From the NCBI RefSeq assembly GCF_022369515.1, contig NZ_CP059724.1, positions 6,262,001-6,326,000 on the forward strand: a stretch of 64,000 nt of DNA, in the 5' to 3' direction. Shown here piece by piece: positions 17,793-25,585 of the stretch. A model generated the notes under the pieces. The model was not told the origin of the DNA. It saw only the letters and a program-made list of their open reading frames with translations, and searched no databases. How positions within the stretch are numbered: position 1 is the stretch's first letter; each line of letters opens with the position of its first letter. The DNA comes from Paenibacillus sp. 19GGS1-52. GTDB lineage: Bacteria > Bacillota > Bacilli > Paenibacillales > Paenibacillaceae. A program made the position numbers and the translations under genes.

Positions 17793-18551
17793 TTACTCTA
17801 TTTTTCCGCGTTTTTGTATAAACACATAGGTACTCTCATCCGACAGCTCTTCAACAAAGCTGTGATCCATTCCGTCAAAGCGTTTGATATCCTCCACGCA
17901 GCTAATCTGCCGCTCGGCCATGAAGCGTACCATTTCACCTCTGGCCATCTTGACCTGTGTCCCTTTCTCAACTACCTTGCCGCCGATCTCCTGCCCGAAT
18001 ACAACACTAACCATTCGAACATTCCCGTCCAAATAGGGGGAGATGCACTTGCTGTATTCCTTGGAGGCCAGATTCAGAATGCAGTCGCTCTCCGAGCACA
18101 GCTGATCCGCCAGCTTCCTGTTCCAGAACTCATAGAGGGAACCGAAGCCCGGCCCGGCCAGCTTAGCCTGCATCTCCAGTCTGTACGGAACAACCCCATC
18201 GAATGGCCGGACGATCCCATAGAACCCGGACAATATCCGCAAATGCTGCTGAAGATACTCCAGTTCGTCCGTTTGAAACACACCAGGCGCCATGTACTGG
18301 TATTGAATACCCTCGTAGGCGAAGATGGCCGGCGTCAACTTGCGGGTTAAATCCATATTCCGAATCCGCTCCACATTCAGCGCGGTGATGGCATCATTGC
18401 ATTTCCATAGCGCTTTTGCTTCTTCATCATTCAGCTTCTTCAATAAGGCCAGAAGAGTCTCAGACTCGCTTAGGAATTGCGGTATCTGGCGGTAATCCAG
18501 GAAATCCGTATCCGTCTTCATCTTCTTGGCAGGCGATATAATAATTCTCAT
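17793..18551 (-). CDS. yaaA: Peroxide stress protein YaaA (UPF0246)
   Basis: 252 aa, cytoplasmic. It has the family start RIIISPAKKMK and the conserved YRLEMQAKL / FWNRKLADQL / NLASKEYSKC segments. In E. coli YaaA limits free iron and oxidative damage during peroxide stress and binds DNA; the same role is inferred here. The length fits the family (about 250-260 aa). The gene stands alone, with its own terminator to the left and a 200-bp gap to the cupin gene on the right in which nothing was recognised. Confidence 0.93.
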   Translation of the reverse strand: MRIIISPAKKMKTDTDFLDYRQIPQFLSESETLLALLKKLNDEEAKALWKCNDAITALNVERIRNMDLTRKLTPAIFAYEGIQYQYMAPGVFQTDELEYLQQHLRILSGFYGIVRPFDGVVPYRLEMQAKLAGPGFGSLYEFWNRKLADQLCSESDCILNLASKEYSKCISPYLDGNVRMVSVVFGQEIGGKVVEKGTQVKMARGEMVRFMAERQISCVEDIKRFDGMDHSFVEELSDESTYVFIQKRGKIE

Positions 18552-18749
18552 GCTGCTCCCTTTTCTTGCCCCCGCGGGGAAATTAAATGTAACCTTATCC
18601 TATCACAACTTCACACTTATAGGCTCTGGGTAAGTTATGAGCTTCTGGAGTAGGGTTCATTATTGTTCATACATATTTTTATGAAATTAGGAGTTTCCCT
18701 GAATTCCGCTCGGTTATTTGGAAGTTACTCTACACCAACAGTTAAGGAG

Positions 18750-19091
18750 TTAAAGGAAATCTGCACGTGCTGGTGTAAAAGCGTCCAGCAGGATGGCATC
18801 ATCCTCCAGTGGGATGCAGCCATGGAGAACATTGGATGGAAAATGAATGCTGTCGCCCGCTTTGACAATTTGTACATCTTTTGTTTCACCATTATCGATC
18901 ATAAACTGAAAGCTGCCCTGTATTACATAAGTAACCTGCTCATGTACATGCTTGTGCAGTGGGATTTCCCCTTCCCCAGCTTTCGCAAACATCACTTTGG
19001 CATACATAATCTGAGCGCTGTGGGCCAGCACTTTCCGGGTTGTATTGCTATCTACTGTGTCGACTTGAATATCTTGGTCTTTAAAAAACAT
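18750..19091 (-). CDS. Cupin-domain protein
   Basis: 113 aa single-domain cupin. The first metal motif is seen as PLHKHVHEQVTYVIQG (residues 45-59) and the second as AGDSIHFPSNVLHG. Such small cupins bind a divalent metal and act as dioxygenases, isomerases or sensors; the substrate cannot be assigned. The ATG follows TTTAGGAGGAAGGATTC. Immediately upstream of that ribosome binding site lies a leader sequence shared with yerB and yerC (19105-19196), and further up a perfect 16-bp palindrome at 19224-19239. Confidence 0.85.
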   Translation of the reverse strand: MFFKDQDIQVDTVDSNTTRKVLAHSAQIMYAKVMFAKAGEGEIPLHKHVHEQVTYVIQGSFQFMIDNGETKDVQIVKAGDSIHFPSNVLHGCIPLEDDAILLDAFTPARADFL

Positions 19092-19104
19092 GAATCCTTC
19101 CTCC

Positions 19105-19196
19105 TAAAAATTTTGTCAGCGTCACTTCACTGCGTTACTTCGTACATAACTCGCTTCGTAAGCATATGCTTACTTGTTATGGAGCTTAGCTTCTTA
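19105..19196 (-). repeat. Leader repeat upstream of the cupin gene
   Basis: In gene direction it reads GCTAAGCTCCATAACAAG.., a perfect palindrome GTAAGCATATGCTTAC, GAAGCGAGTTATGTACGAAG, and ends GCTGACAAAATTTTTAGGAGG, so that it merges with the ribosome binding site. CATAAC/GTTATG can close a hairpin around the palindrome. The same words occur upstream of yerB (46585-46745) and in part upstream of yerC (33279-33350). Confidence 0.65.
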
Positions 19197-19223
19197 TGAT
19201 CCATAGAACATTAATATAATTTT

Positions 19224-19239
19224 ACTAAATCGATTTAGT
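19224..19239. promoter_or_regulatory. 16-bp perfect palindrome, possible operator
   Basis: ACTAAATCGATTTAGT is a perfect dyad about 135 bp upstream of the cupin start. It fits the size of operators of dimeric HTH regulators (MarR/HxlR/TetR types), but no regulator gene lies nearby. It falls in the 314-bp gap 19092-19405, which otherwise holds the leader repeat and the DUF4317 terminator. Confidence 0.4.
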
Positions 19240-19333
19240 TATAGCTATCTAATGATTCCGTTCAATTTCCGAAGCCACCGTTGCTTGCAGCACCGCCTCA
19301 AATAACTCCAATGAAAAATTGTGGCTAATGCAT

Positions 19334-19373
19334 AAAAAATAGCCCTCTCCGTCTATCAGACAGATTGGGCTGA
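19334..19373 (-). terminator. Intrinsic terminator of the DUF4317 gene
   Basis: On the minus strand AGCCC (with GTCTgatAGAC in the loop) pairs with GGGCT, followed by ATTTTTTATG, about 30 nt after the stop codon. Confidence 0.7.
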
Positions 19374-19405
19374 TTCAGCTTGAATTACTATTTTCGGCTC
19401 CGAGA

Positions 19406-20584
19406 CTATAACGTCTCTGTACTAAGCGTAAATCCTTCAATTACCGCGTCTTCGTCAATCTCAATCAGAATGCAGCGTTTCCCTTGATAATTCACCTGCT
19501 TCACATACTTCAGATCCTGTGGGCTGATCGATATCGAGGCTACCTTTGTATCGATCTTGATCGATTTCGAAGTGAATTTAGGCATCACGCTGCTCGCCTT
19601 CATCTCATAGTGCTTATCGTCGACGATCTTTTCAAACGCGCGTTCCACCTTTTCCATCGTCACGTTCTCTACGCCGCTCACTTTCAGCACGCGTTCCACA
19701 TCCCGGTAATCGAGCTTCGGGGGTTCTTCCTCATCCTCGTTGGTTTCGATGACCTGATGGATTTCCTCGTACACCTGTGCGAGGATGCCTGCGTCGAGTT
19801 GTTCGCCCGTTATTTCCTTCACGATATCTTCGAAGATGGATCTCTCTTCCAGTGCCGTCACGGATCTCTCTGCATTCAAGACCTGCTCGATGAAATGCGG
19901 GTTCGGATCATTCGCTCTCCCCGTGCAATACAGAATTCGGTTCACATCGGAATAGTTGTCCGTCACACTTGGATAAAAGAACCCTTGCTCCGGCGTACTT
20001 AACTTAATGATCGGATCAACCATGACATTGTATTTAAACTCTCTCTCCACATAATCGAACAAGAGCGTTTTCCGTTGCTGCTCCGTGGAATTCACGCTGC
20101 ACAGAATGAACGGATGCGCGAACATCTCGTTCTTCTCACTCTCTTCGGCTTCGTCATTCCTGCCCTTGGTCGGCCGGGAGTATTGTCCGCGAACGAACGT
20201 GACTACCATATCCTTTTCATACTTGGCATCCACTAACATTTTGTCTACGAGCATCAGCATCAGGTCCTGCCATTCGTCTGGATCACCTGTCACTAGACCT
20301 TGGTGAAGCATCACCTGCGAAGGCTCCTCCGCTTCCTCCAGAAACTTCAACTCGAACAGCTTCTGATCCAGTTCGCCGGTCAGCAGTTTTCGGAAATTGC
20401 CCATGTAGAGTTCCTGCTTCTCTCTGTCCAGCATGGCAAACGGCTGCCGCTCACAATGATAGACCTCGTTGGTTTCCTTCATAATATACACATTGAGAAT
20501 GTCGTACAGATTCAACAAATCGTGATCCATTTTAAATTGCTTTCGTATATGTGCGGCTTCTTTCTTTATCATAGTTCGTGACAC
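19406..20584 (-). CDS. DUF4317 domain-containing protein
   Basis: 392 aa, soluble, highly charged. It starts with the family-type KKEAAHIRKQFKMDHDLL and contains a DUF4317-like core (RQPFAMLDREKQELYMGNF; CSVNSTEQQRKTL). No catalytic or membrane motif is seen. The family is widespread in Firmicutes without known function. The C-terminal third (SIKIDTKVASISISPQDLKY onward) ends in a short beta-rich segment. Monocistronic, with terminators on both sides. Confidence 0.8.
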   Translation of the reverse strand: MSRTMIKKEAAHIRKQFKMDHDLLNLYDILNVYIMKETNEVYHCERQPFAMLDREKQELYMGNFRKLLTGELDQKLFELKFLEEAEEPSQVMLHQGLVTGDPDEWQDLMLMLVDKMLVDAKYEKDMVVTFVRGQYSRPTKGRNDEAEESEKNEMFAHPFILCSVNSTEQQRKTLLFDYVEREFKYNVMVDPIIKLSTPEQGFFYPSVTDNYSDVNRILYCTGRANDPNPHFIEQVLNAERSVTALEERSIFEDIVKEITGEQLDAGILAQVYEEIHQVIETNEDEEEPPKLDYRDVERVLKVSGVENVTMEKVERAFEKIVDDKHYEMKASSVMPKFTSKSIKIDTKVASISISPQDLKYVKQVNYQGKRCILIEIDEDAVIEGFTLSTETL

Positions 20585-20625
20585 AGCTCCTAGGAAGTAA
20601 AGTAGTTTTATCAGTATAAACGATA

Positions 20626-20655
20626 TAAAAACCCTTCGCCAGAAGGGTTTTATTG
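20626..20655 (-). terminator. Intrinsic terminator of the methyltransferase gene at 20793
   Basis: AAAACCCTTC and GAAGGGTTTT form a 10-bp stem with a short loop, T-rich on both strands. A second small hairpin (CTCTCC-ttac-GGAGAG, 20736-20751) lies closer to the gene end. Confidence 0.8.
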
Positions 20656-20792
20656 TTATTTCTGTTTAGTTCCGTTTTAAACTAGGCACGCCTAACCCTT
20701 TGTAGATGACAACATATTAAATAAGATGTAAATCACTCTCCTTACGGAGAGCACCAAGCAAAAACAAAAACTTTTTTCACTAACGGCAGTAA

Positions 20793-21395
20793 TTATTTGT
20801 GAGAATCAAGAATAAACATAGAGGCATCTTGTCCCATGAATATTTTACTTCCAGTATAAATCGTTGTAGATTTAATATTCGTGTACCCAATTCCCCTCAT
20901 AATGTCTGCCAGCTTTTCTTGATCAAATCCGTTATGAACCCTATCTGAAACTATCTCTTCATTCTTATCAAAATCAACAATCAGTAAATGTCCACCTTCA
21001 TTAAGAACATCATATAATCTGGATAAGAGTAACTCAACATCATCAATATGAAGTAGAACCTGAGCCATAAAAATATAGTCAGCATGAATATCCGATTGGT
21101 TCTCTTTTTCAAAATCAAAGCATAATGTCTCTGCATTCTGAGTATTAAGATCAGAGATTTTTTGCTTTATTTGGCTAATCATATTTGGAGAGGTATCCAG
21201 AAACAGCATAGAATTAAATTCACTCAGCAGATTCATACCAACAAGTCCGGTTCCACACCCAAAATCAATAGCAGACTTACTCTTAGCATCCACCAAATAT
21301 TCCCGAATGGCATCTGATGATATCTTTGCGATGTGGATTCTTTCAGAATTGTCATAGCTATTGGCTATCATTTCGAACTTATCCGTATTTCCCAT
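20793..21395 (-). CDS. Class I SAM-dependent methyltransferase
   Basis: 200 aa from the ATG at 21393-21395, chosen because GGAGGAATCATA precedes it; the frame is open nine codons further up without a better site. SAM motif I is SAIDFGCGTG (41-50), motif II ends in FLDTSPNM, and motif III is LLIVDFDK after a YIFMAQVLLHIDD segment, typical of UbiE/COQ5-like small-molecule methyltransferases. The substrate is unknown. It follows the 189-aa unknown gene (40 nt gap) and the GGDEF-EAL gene, probably as the last member of a three-gene unit. Confidence 0.85.
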   Translation of the reverse strand: MGNTDKFEMIANSYDNSERIHIAKISSDAIREYLVDAKSKSAIDFGCGTGLVGMNLLSEFNSMLFLDTSPNMISQIKQKISDLNTQNAETLCFDFEKENQSDIHADYIFMAQVLLHIDDVELLLSRLYDVLNEGGHLLIVDFDKNEEIVSDRVHNGFDQEKLADIMRGIGYTNIKSTTIYTGSKIFMGQDASMFILDSHK

Positions 21396-21434
21396 TATGA
21401 TTCCTCCATTCCGCCTTGTCATCTAAAACCTCAT

Positions 21435-22004
21435 TCATAACGTACTACGCCGTAGTTCATAAAAAAACTGCACAATCGGATGCTTTATCTTCATCTTTTC
21501 GGTCATGTTTAAAATCCGCTTTTTTCCAACTCGTCTATCCACCAAAGCTAGAATATTCAATAAGATCTCATTGCTCTCTAAGCTTTCCTCTATAGAAATG
21601 GCTAAAAACTTATTAGCTATAACGATAAAATCCGATTTACTTAATGAGGACTGTGCACTCAAAAGCTCTTTTGCATATGCTGATATTTTTCTGCTTCTTG
21701 CAATGATTTGTAGACGATCCTCTGGAATTACTCCCTTGGTATCTTTTCTAACCTCTTCAATTTCTTCATTGCTAATCGGGATTTGGATATCTGGATCATT
21801 CTTGATTTCCAGCTCCGTCTGATACCATTTGACTAAGGTAGTTGTATCAATCATATTGAGTACATTCTTTTTATCTACCGCAATATAACAAATCCCTGTT
21901 TTATCAGGTAAATAACGGTAGCCAGTTGCACGGTACTGGACCCTTCCGTATAACGCAGGACAGAGAAAACTCTCTAGCTGTTGCTTCAATTTGCTCCAGG
22001 ACAT
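21435..22004 (-). CDS. Conserved protein of unknown function
   Basis: 189 aa, soluble. The N-terminal part (LKQQLESFLCPALYGRVQYRATGYRYLPDKTGICYIAVDK, shown in the protein at residues 6-45) looks like a conserved domain met in uncharacterised proteins of Firmicutes and enterobacteria. The C-terminal half is helical. No catalytic motif. The start codon lies 19 nt inside the end of the GGDEF-EAL gene, so it is translationally coupled to it. No function can be assigned. Confidence 0.65.
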   Translation of the reverse strand: MSWSKLKQQLESFLCPALYGRVQYRATGYRYLPDKTGICYIAVDKKNVLNMIDTTTLVKWYQTELEIKNDPDIQIPISNEEIEEVRKDTKGVIPEDRLQIIARSRKISAYAKELLSAQSSLSKSDFIVIANKFLAISIEESLESNEILLNILALVDRRVGKKRILNMTEKMKIKHPIVQFFYELRRSTL

Positions 22005-25000
22005 GTACCCTCCAAAATCGCCTCTATTTCTGACGCAGGCATAGGTTTATAAAAGAAATACCCTTGAATCTCATCACACATATATTTATTGAAAAATTCA
22101 AACTGAGATTCTGTTTCAACCCCTTCGGCAATCACATTAAGGTTTAAATTTTTAGCTAATTGAATGATAGTCTTTGCTATAGCTTCATCTTTGTTACCTG
22201 TTGAAATGCCCCGTACAAACTGCATGTCAATTTTGATTCGATCTACAGGCAATGACTTTAATCTGCTTAAAGAAGAATAACCTGATCCGAAATCATCAAC
22301 TGAAATGGTCACTCCTAGCTCCTTCAGTTCATGAAGCACATGGACAATATAGTCATCTCCATCAGCCGCAGCGCTTTCAGTTATTTCCAATTCAAGATAT
22401 TTCGATTCCAAACCAGTTTCACTAAGTGTTCTGTCAATAATGCTGAGTAGATTCCGATCTTGGAACTGTACAACGGATAGATTCACTGCCATTCGTATAG
22501 GCGGTAGCCCCAGAACCTGCCACTCCTTATTCTGTCGGCATGCTGTCTCGAGAACCCATTGGCCAATGCGGATGATCAGTCCGGTTTGCTCTGCCAAAGG
22601 AATAAATGTAGCCGGTGAAATCATCCCTAAATCCGGATGATTCCAACGGATCAAAGCTTCAAGACCCACGATTTCTTTTGTTAATACACTAACCTGTGGC
22701 TGATAGTAGAGCACTAATTCATTTCTTTCCAATGCCCTATACAGACTGTTTGTCAGTTGCGTTTTTTTCAACACTTCTTCTTTCATGGCTAGTGAGCATA
22801 CGGTGTACTGATTCTTCCCCTTTTCTTTCGAAGCATACATCGCCAGATCGGCATTTTTAATCAACTCTTCTGTACTTTCGCCATCTGCAGGATATACTGC
22901 AATACCCGCACTGGCCGTAATGAAAAATTCCTGGCCTTTGACAATCACGGGCAGAGCAATCGCTCTCATGATCTTTTCAGCAATCTTTCTAATGTCTTCT
23001 AATCGATTAATTTCAGTAAGCTTTATCAAAAATTCATCTCCACCAAAACGCGAAACCGTATCATGTTGTCGCAAACACCCAGATAGCCTACATGCCACCT
23101 GTATTAGCATCTCATCTCCACCAAGATGGCCTATGGTGTCATTGACTGATTTAAAAGAATCCAGATCAATGAAAAGAACAGCAATGAGATTATCGGTTCC
23201 CCTAGATGATTGGATCGACTGTTCCAACTGTTTCTTAAACAAGGTGTAATTTGGAAAGCCTGTCAAATCGTCATAAAACGCCATATAGCCGATTTCTTTT
23301 TCGGCTTCCACCTTTACCAGCGCATCTGACAATAAATTGGCCAGTATTCTCAGCAACTCCTGATGATTTTCCCCCAACGTCCTTGCCACCTTGACTGATG
23401 CTAAGAACAAAAGACCCAGGATTTTCCCTTTATTTCTTACAGTAATGGAGATCAGCGACTTCATCTTATGATCTTTGAACATTTCTTTTTCTGCTCCAGC
23501 TTCTGGTGGCAGCATTTCCACGTCTGTTATATTGACCACGTCAGTGTTTAATCTCTCGTTCATCCACCAGGGGAATCTTTCTCCGGTCAACTTTGGAATG
23601 ATATCAATCCCGGATTCAACGCCTTCATTGCACCATTCATAAGTTTTTTGATGTTCAGTTAAACTAATGAAAAAAGTTCGATCTACTTGAAAGTGCTCTC
23701 CACTCAGCTCTAACAACTTATTAATTTTTTCATCCAAGTCTAATTCTGTAACCTTAACAAAGTCACCAGAAATTTGAGAAATCATCTTCTGAAACCTGAT
23801 TTGAACTTCATTTTCTTCAAGACGTTGGATGTATACCCGGTTGACAAAATAGGCCAGCCAAAGGGTTATACTTAAAATACCAATCCTAGCAAGATAATCG
23901 GAACCATCAACCGGGACCATTGCTTTCGGCACTCTCACCCAAATATATATTTGGGTAGCTAGAATTGAAACGCCTACCCAAAAAATCATAAACCGTTTAT
24001 TGAAAAGAACCGACAGCATCACAATAATAAAGGGTGCCGCCCATACCGTGATACTTGCAGAATCAATAAAGTTAATCGCGATCAGAAGGATGGATACTAA
24101 CATAATAAAAATAAATAAGAATTCTTTGAGATCTGCATTCATTGGTAGAAATTTAATGATTAGTAATACTGCTCCTATAATAAAAAAGAAAAAACTAAAT
24201 AATAAAACAGAGTTGAAATTGGGAAGTTTTTGATTGAAAAAATACTGTGCTGTAAAATTCAACATCCCTCCAATGATATACACAAAAGACATGATATTAA
24301 TGAATTTATCCATGTTGACTTCACTTAATATCTTCCCTGGTTCAGCTCTATCACTTTTTTCTTGACCCATTAATCCATACCGTTTAATGGCATAAAAAAT
24401 AGCTGTTGTGGGTAAAAGCACAATCACAGGTGCCATTTGAGGAACTGTAAACGATGTATATGTATTCACAATCACATCTGTCATGGATCCCAATATCATG
24501 GCTATGCTATATGAGGATATAAAGAGATAGGCCTGCTTTTTCTTTACGGGGTCTTTCGACTTTTTTCCCCAATTCCAGAGTACCACCAACCCCGCAAGGG
24601 TAAAAAAAACATAATATAGGTTAAAATACAGATCGCCCCAGCTGTTCGCCGAAACATTAACCCAGCCCATCGCAGTATTAATCAGCTTGTACTGTCCCTT
24701 TGCTATATCACTATAACCAAAAGCAAAAACGTTCACTACCGCTGGAAAATACAATAGCACATAAAGCCATTTGTTTTTCAGAATTTTGTTCTTCTCTGTC
24801 AAAATAAGAAAAAAATGCAGTAGTAAACTATATACGGTTCCCCAACCCAATGAAGTCAATCTGCGCCAAAATAAAGCAGTCTCATAATCCTGTGCCGAAT
24901 TGGCAATAGAAAAACAAAATGCCCATATCGAAAGTGATAGACAGGCTGCAAAAAAGAGTCGGTTTAACATGCTTTTAGGATTGATGGATATGATGTATAT

Positions 25001-25066
25001 TCCCAAAATAAAATAGATGGCAAAAGCAATAAAAAAAACTAAAGAAAAAACATATGATAATGACAT
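21986..25066 (-). CDS. Membrane-bound GGDEF-EAL cyclic-di-GMP enzyme
   Basis: 1026 aa from the ATG at 25066 (GGGGG 8 nt upstream; the ATG at 25081 has poor spacing). Two blocks of membrane helices are present: a 7TM sensor like that of some histidine kinases (about 1-230) and a second helical block (about 255-410). A short coiled coil, a GAF-like domain (about 425-580), GGDEF (about 590-750) and EAL (about 765-1020) follow. RFGGDEF is intact, with an RxxD inhibition site five residues upstream (RQHD). The EAL domain keeps EALIRW, LEITES, DDFGSGYSS and AEGVET. Both cyclase and phosphodiesterase activity are therefore possible. It leads a unit with two small genes. Confidence 0.92.
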   Translation of the reverse strand: MSLSYVFSLVFFIAFAIYFILGIYIISINPKSMLNRLFFAACLSLSIWAFCFSIANSAQDYETALFWRRLTSLGWGTVYSLLLHFFLILTEKNKILKNKWLYVLLYFPAVVNVFAFGYSDIAKGQYKLINTAMGWVNVSANSWGDLYFNLYYVFFTLAGLVVLWNWGKKSKDPVKKKQAYLFISSYSIAMILGSMTDVIVNTYTSFTVPQMAPVIVLLPTTAIFYAIKRYGLMGQEKSDRAEPGKILSEVNMDKFINIMSFVYIIGGMLNFTAQYFFNQKLPNFNSVLLFSFFFFIIGAVLLIIKFLPMNADLKEFLFIFIMLVSILLIAINFIDSASITVWAAPFIIVMLSVLFNKRFMIFWVGVSILATQIYIWVRVPKAMVPVDGSDYLARIGILSITLWLAYFVNRVYIQRLEENEVQIRFQKMISQISGDFVKVTELDLDEKINKLLELSGEHFQVDRTFFISLTEHQKTYEWCNEGVESGIDIIPKLTGERFPWWMNERLNTDVVNITDVEMLPPEAGAEKEMFKDHKMKSLISITVRNKGKILGLLFLASVKVARTLGENHQELLRILANLLSDALVKVEAEKEIGYMAFYDDLTGFPNYTLFKKQLEQSIQSSRGTDNLIAVLFIDLDSFKSVNDTIGHLGGDEMLIQVACRLSGCLRQHDTVSRFGGDEFLIKLTEINRLEDIRKIAEKIMRAIALPVIVKGQEFFITASAGIAVYPADGESTEELIKNADLAMYASKEKGKNQYTVCSLAMKEEVLKKTQLTNSLYRALERNELVLYYQPQVSVLTKEIVGLEALIRWNHPDLGMISPATFIPLAEQTGLIIRIGQWVLETACRQNKEWQVLGLPPIRMAVNLSVVQFQDRNLLSIIDRTLSETGLESKYLELEITESAAADGDDYIVHVLHELKELGVTISVDDFGSGYSSLSRLKSLPVDRIKIDMQFVRGISTGNKDEAIAKTIIQLAKNLNLNVIAEGVETESQFEFFNKYMCDEIQGYFFYKPMPASEIEAILEGTCPGAN

Positions 25067-25202
25067 TATTGAGTCCCCCATTCCCCGCCGCTGAGTATGC
25101 TTGTCAGAGAGAAGTCTTAATTATTACGACTATACATACATTTCGGCAAAATATGAATTTCTATTAACACCAATTGTTTGGTTTAATAATACTTAAAAAT
25201 GC

Positions 25203-25237
25203 AAATGGGGACGTAATTAAAGCTTACGTCCCCATTT
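25203..25237. terminator. Perfect 14-bp inverted repeat, possible terminator or remnant
   Basis: AAATGGGGACGTAA (25203-25216) and TTACGTCCCCATTT (25224-25237) are exact complements with a 7-nt loop. On the minus strand TGCATTTTTAAG follows, so it could end a transcript. However, the only frame it could serve is the doubtful one at 25243-25428. Confidence 0.5.
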
Positions 25238-25285
25238 CGTCCCTAACCTACCCTTTCACTACTCACAAACCCTTTGTTCAGCATG

Positions 25286-25300
25286 AATAAACTCTTGCTA
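25286..25300 (+). repeat. 15-bp motif copy 1 (AATAAACTCTTGCTA)
   Basis: Identical to the copy at 28930-28944 and one or two bases different from the copies at 28874-28888, 29461-29475 and 29481-29495. Confidence 0.6.
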
Positions 25301-25527
25301 AAAAAGAGGAAAAGACTGATGGACATAAAATATAAATTCACAATACATGTAAAAAACACTTCATTTTGATTGGGTGAAGCAGATAAGTATTGGAATGGAA
25401 AAATCACAAATGTTTTCTTGCCCTGCATGCAGCTGTCTGAGAATCGAAAACGGTCGTTCGCGCTTACGTTTTGGTGTGTATGTTAGCATGGTTGGCCGTA
25501 GTTGTCAGCAAATAAAAAGGAAAACAC

Positions 25528-25570
25528 TAAAAATGCGGTAAGTACTGAATTAACAGTACCTACCGTATTT
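25528..25570 (-). terminator. Intrinsic terminator of the SLH surface-protein gene
   Basis: On the minus strand ACGGTAGGTACTG pairs with CAGTACTTACCG, followed by CATTTTTAG, about 15 nt after the stop codon. Confidence 0.8.
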
Positions 25571-25585
25571 AAGTAACTTGAACGA

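Larger units (their letters stand above)
25067..25585. other. Intergenic region with hairpins and one 15-bp motif copy
   Basis: No convincing gene. A 61-codon minus-strand frame (25243-25428) lacks a ribosome binding site and looks fortuitous or degraded. The region holds a perfect inverted repeat at 25203-25237, a copy of AATAAACTCTTGCTA at 25286-25300, and the terminator of the surface-protein gene at 25528-25570. Confidence 0.5.
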
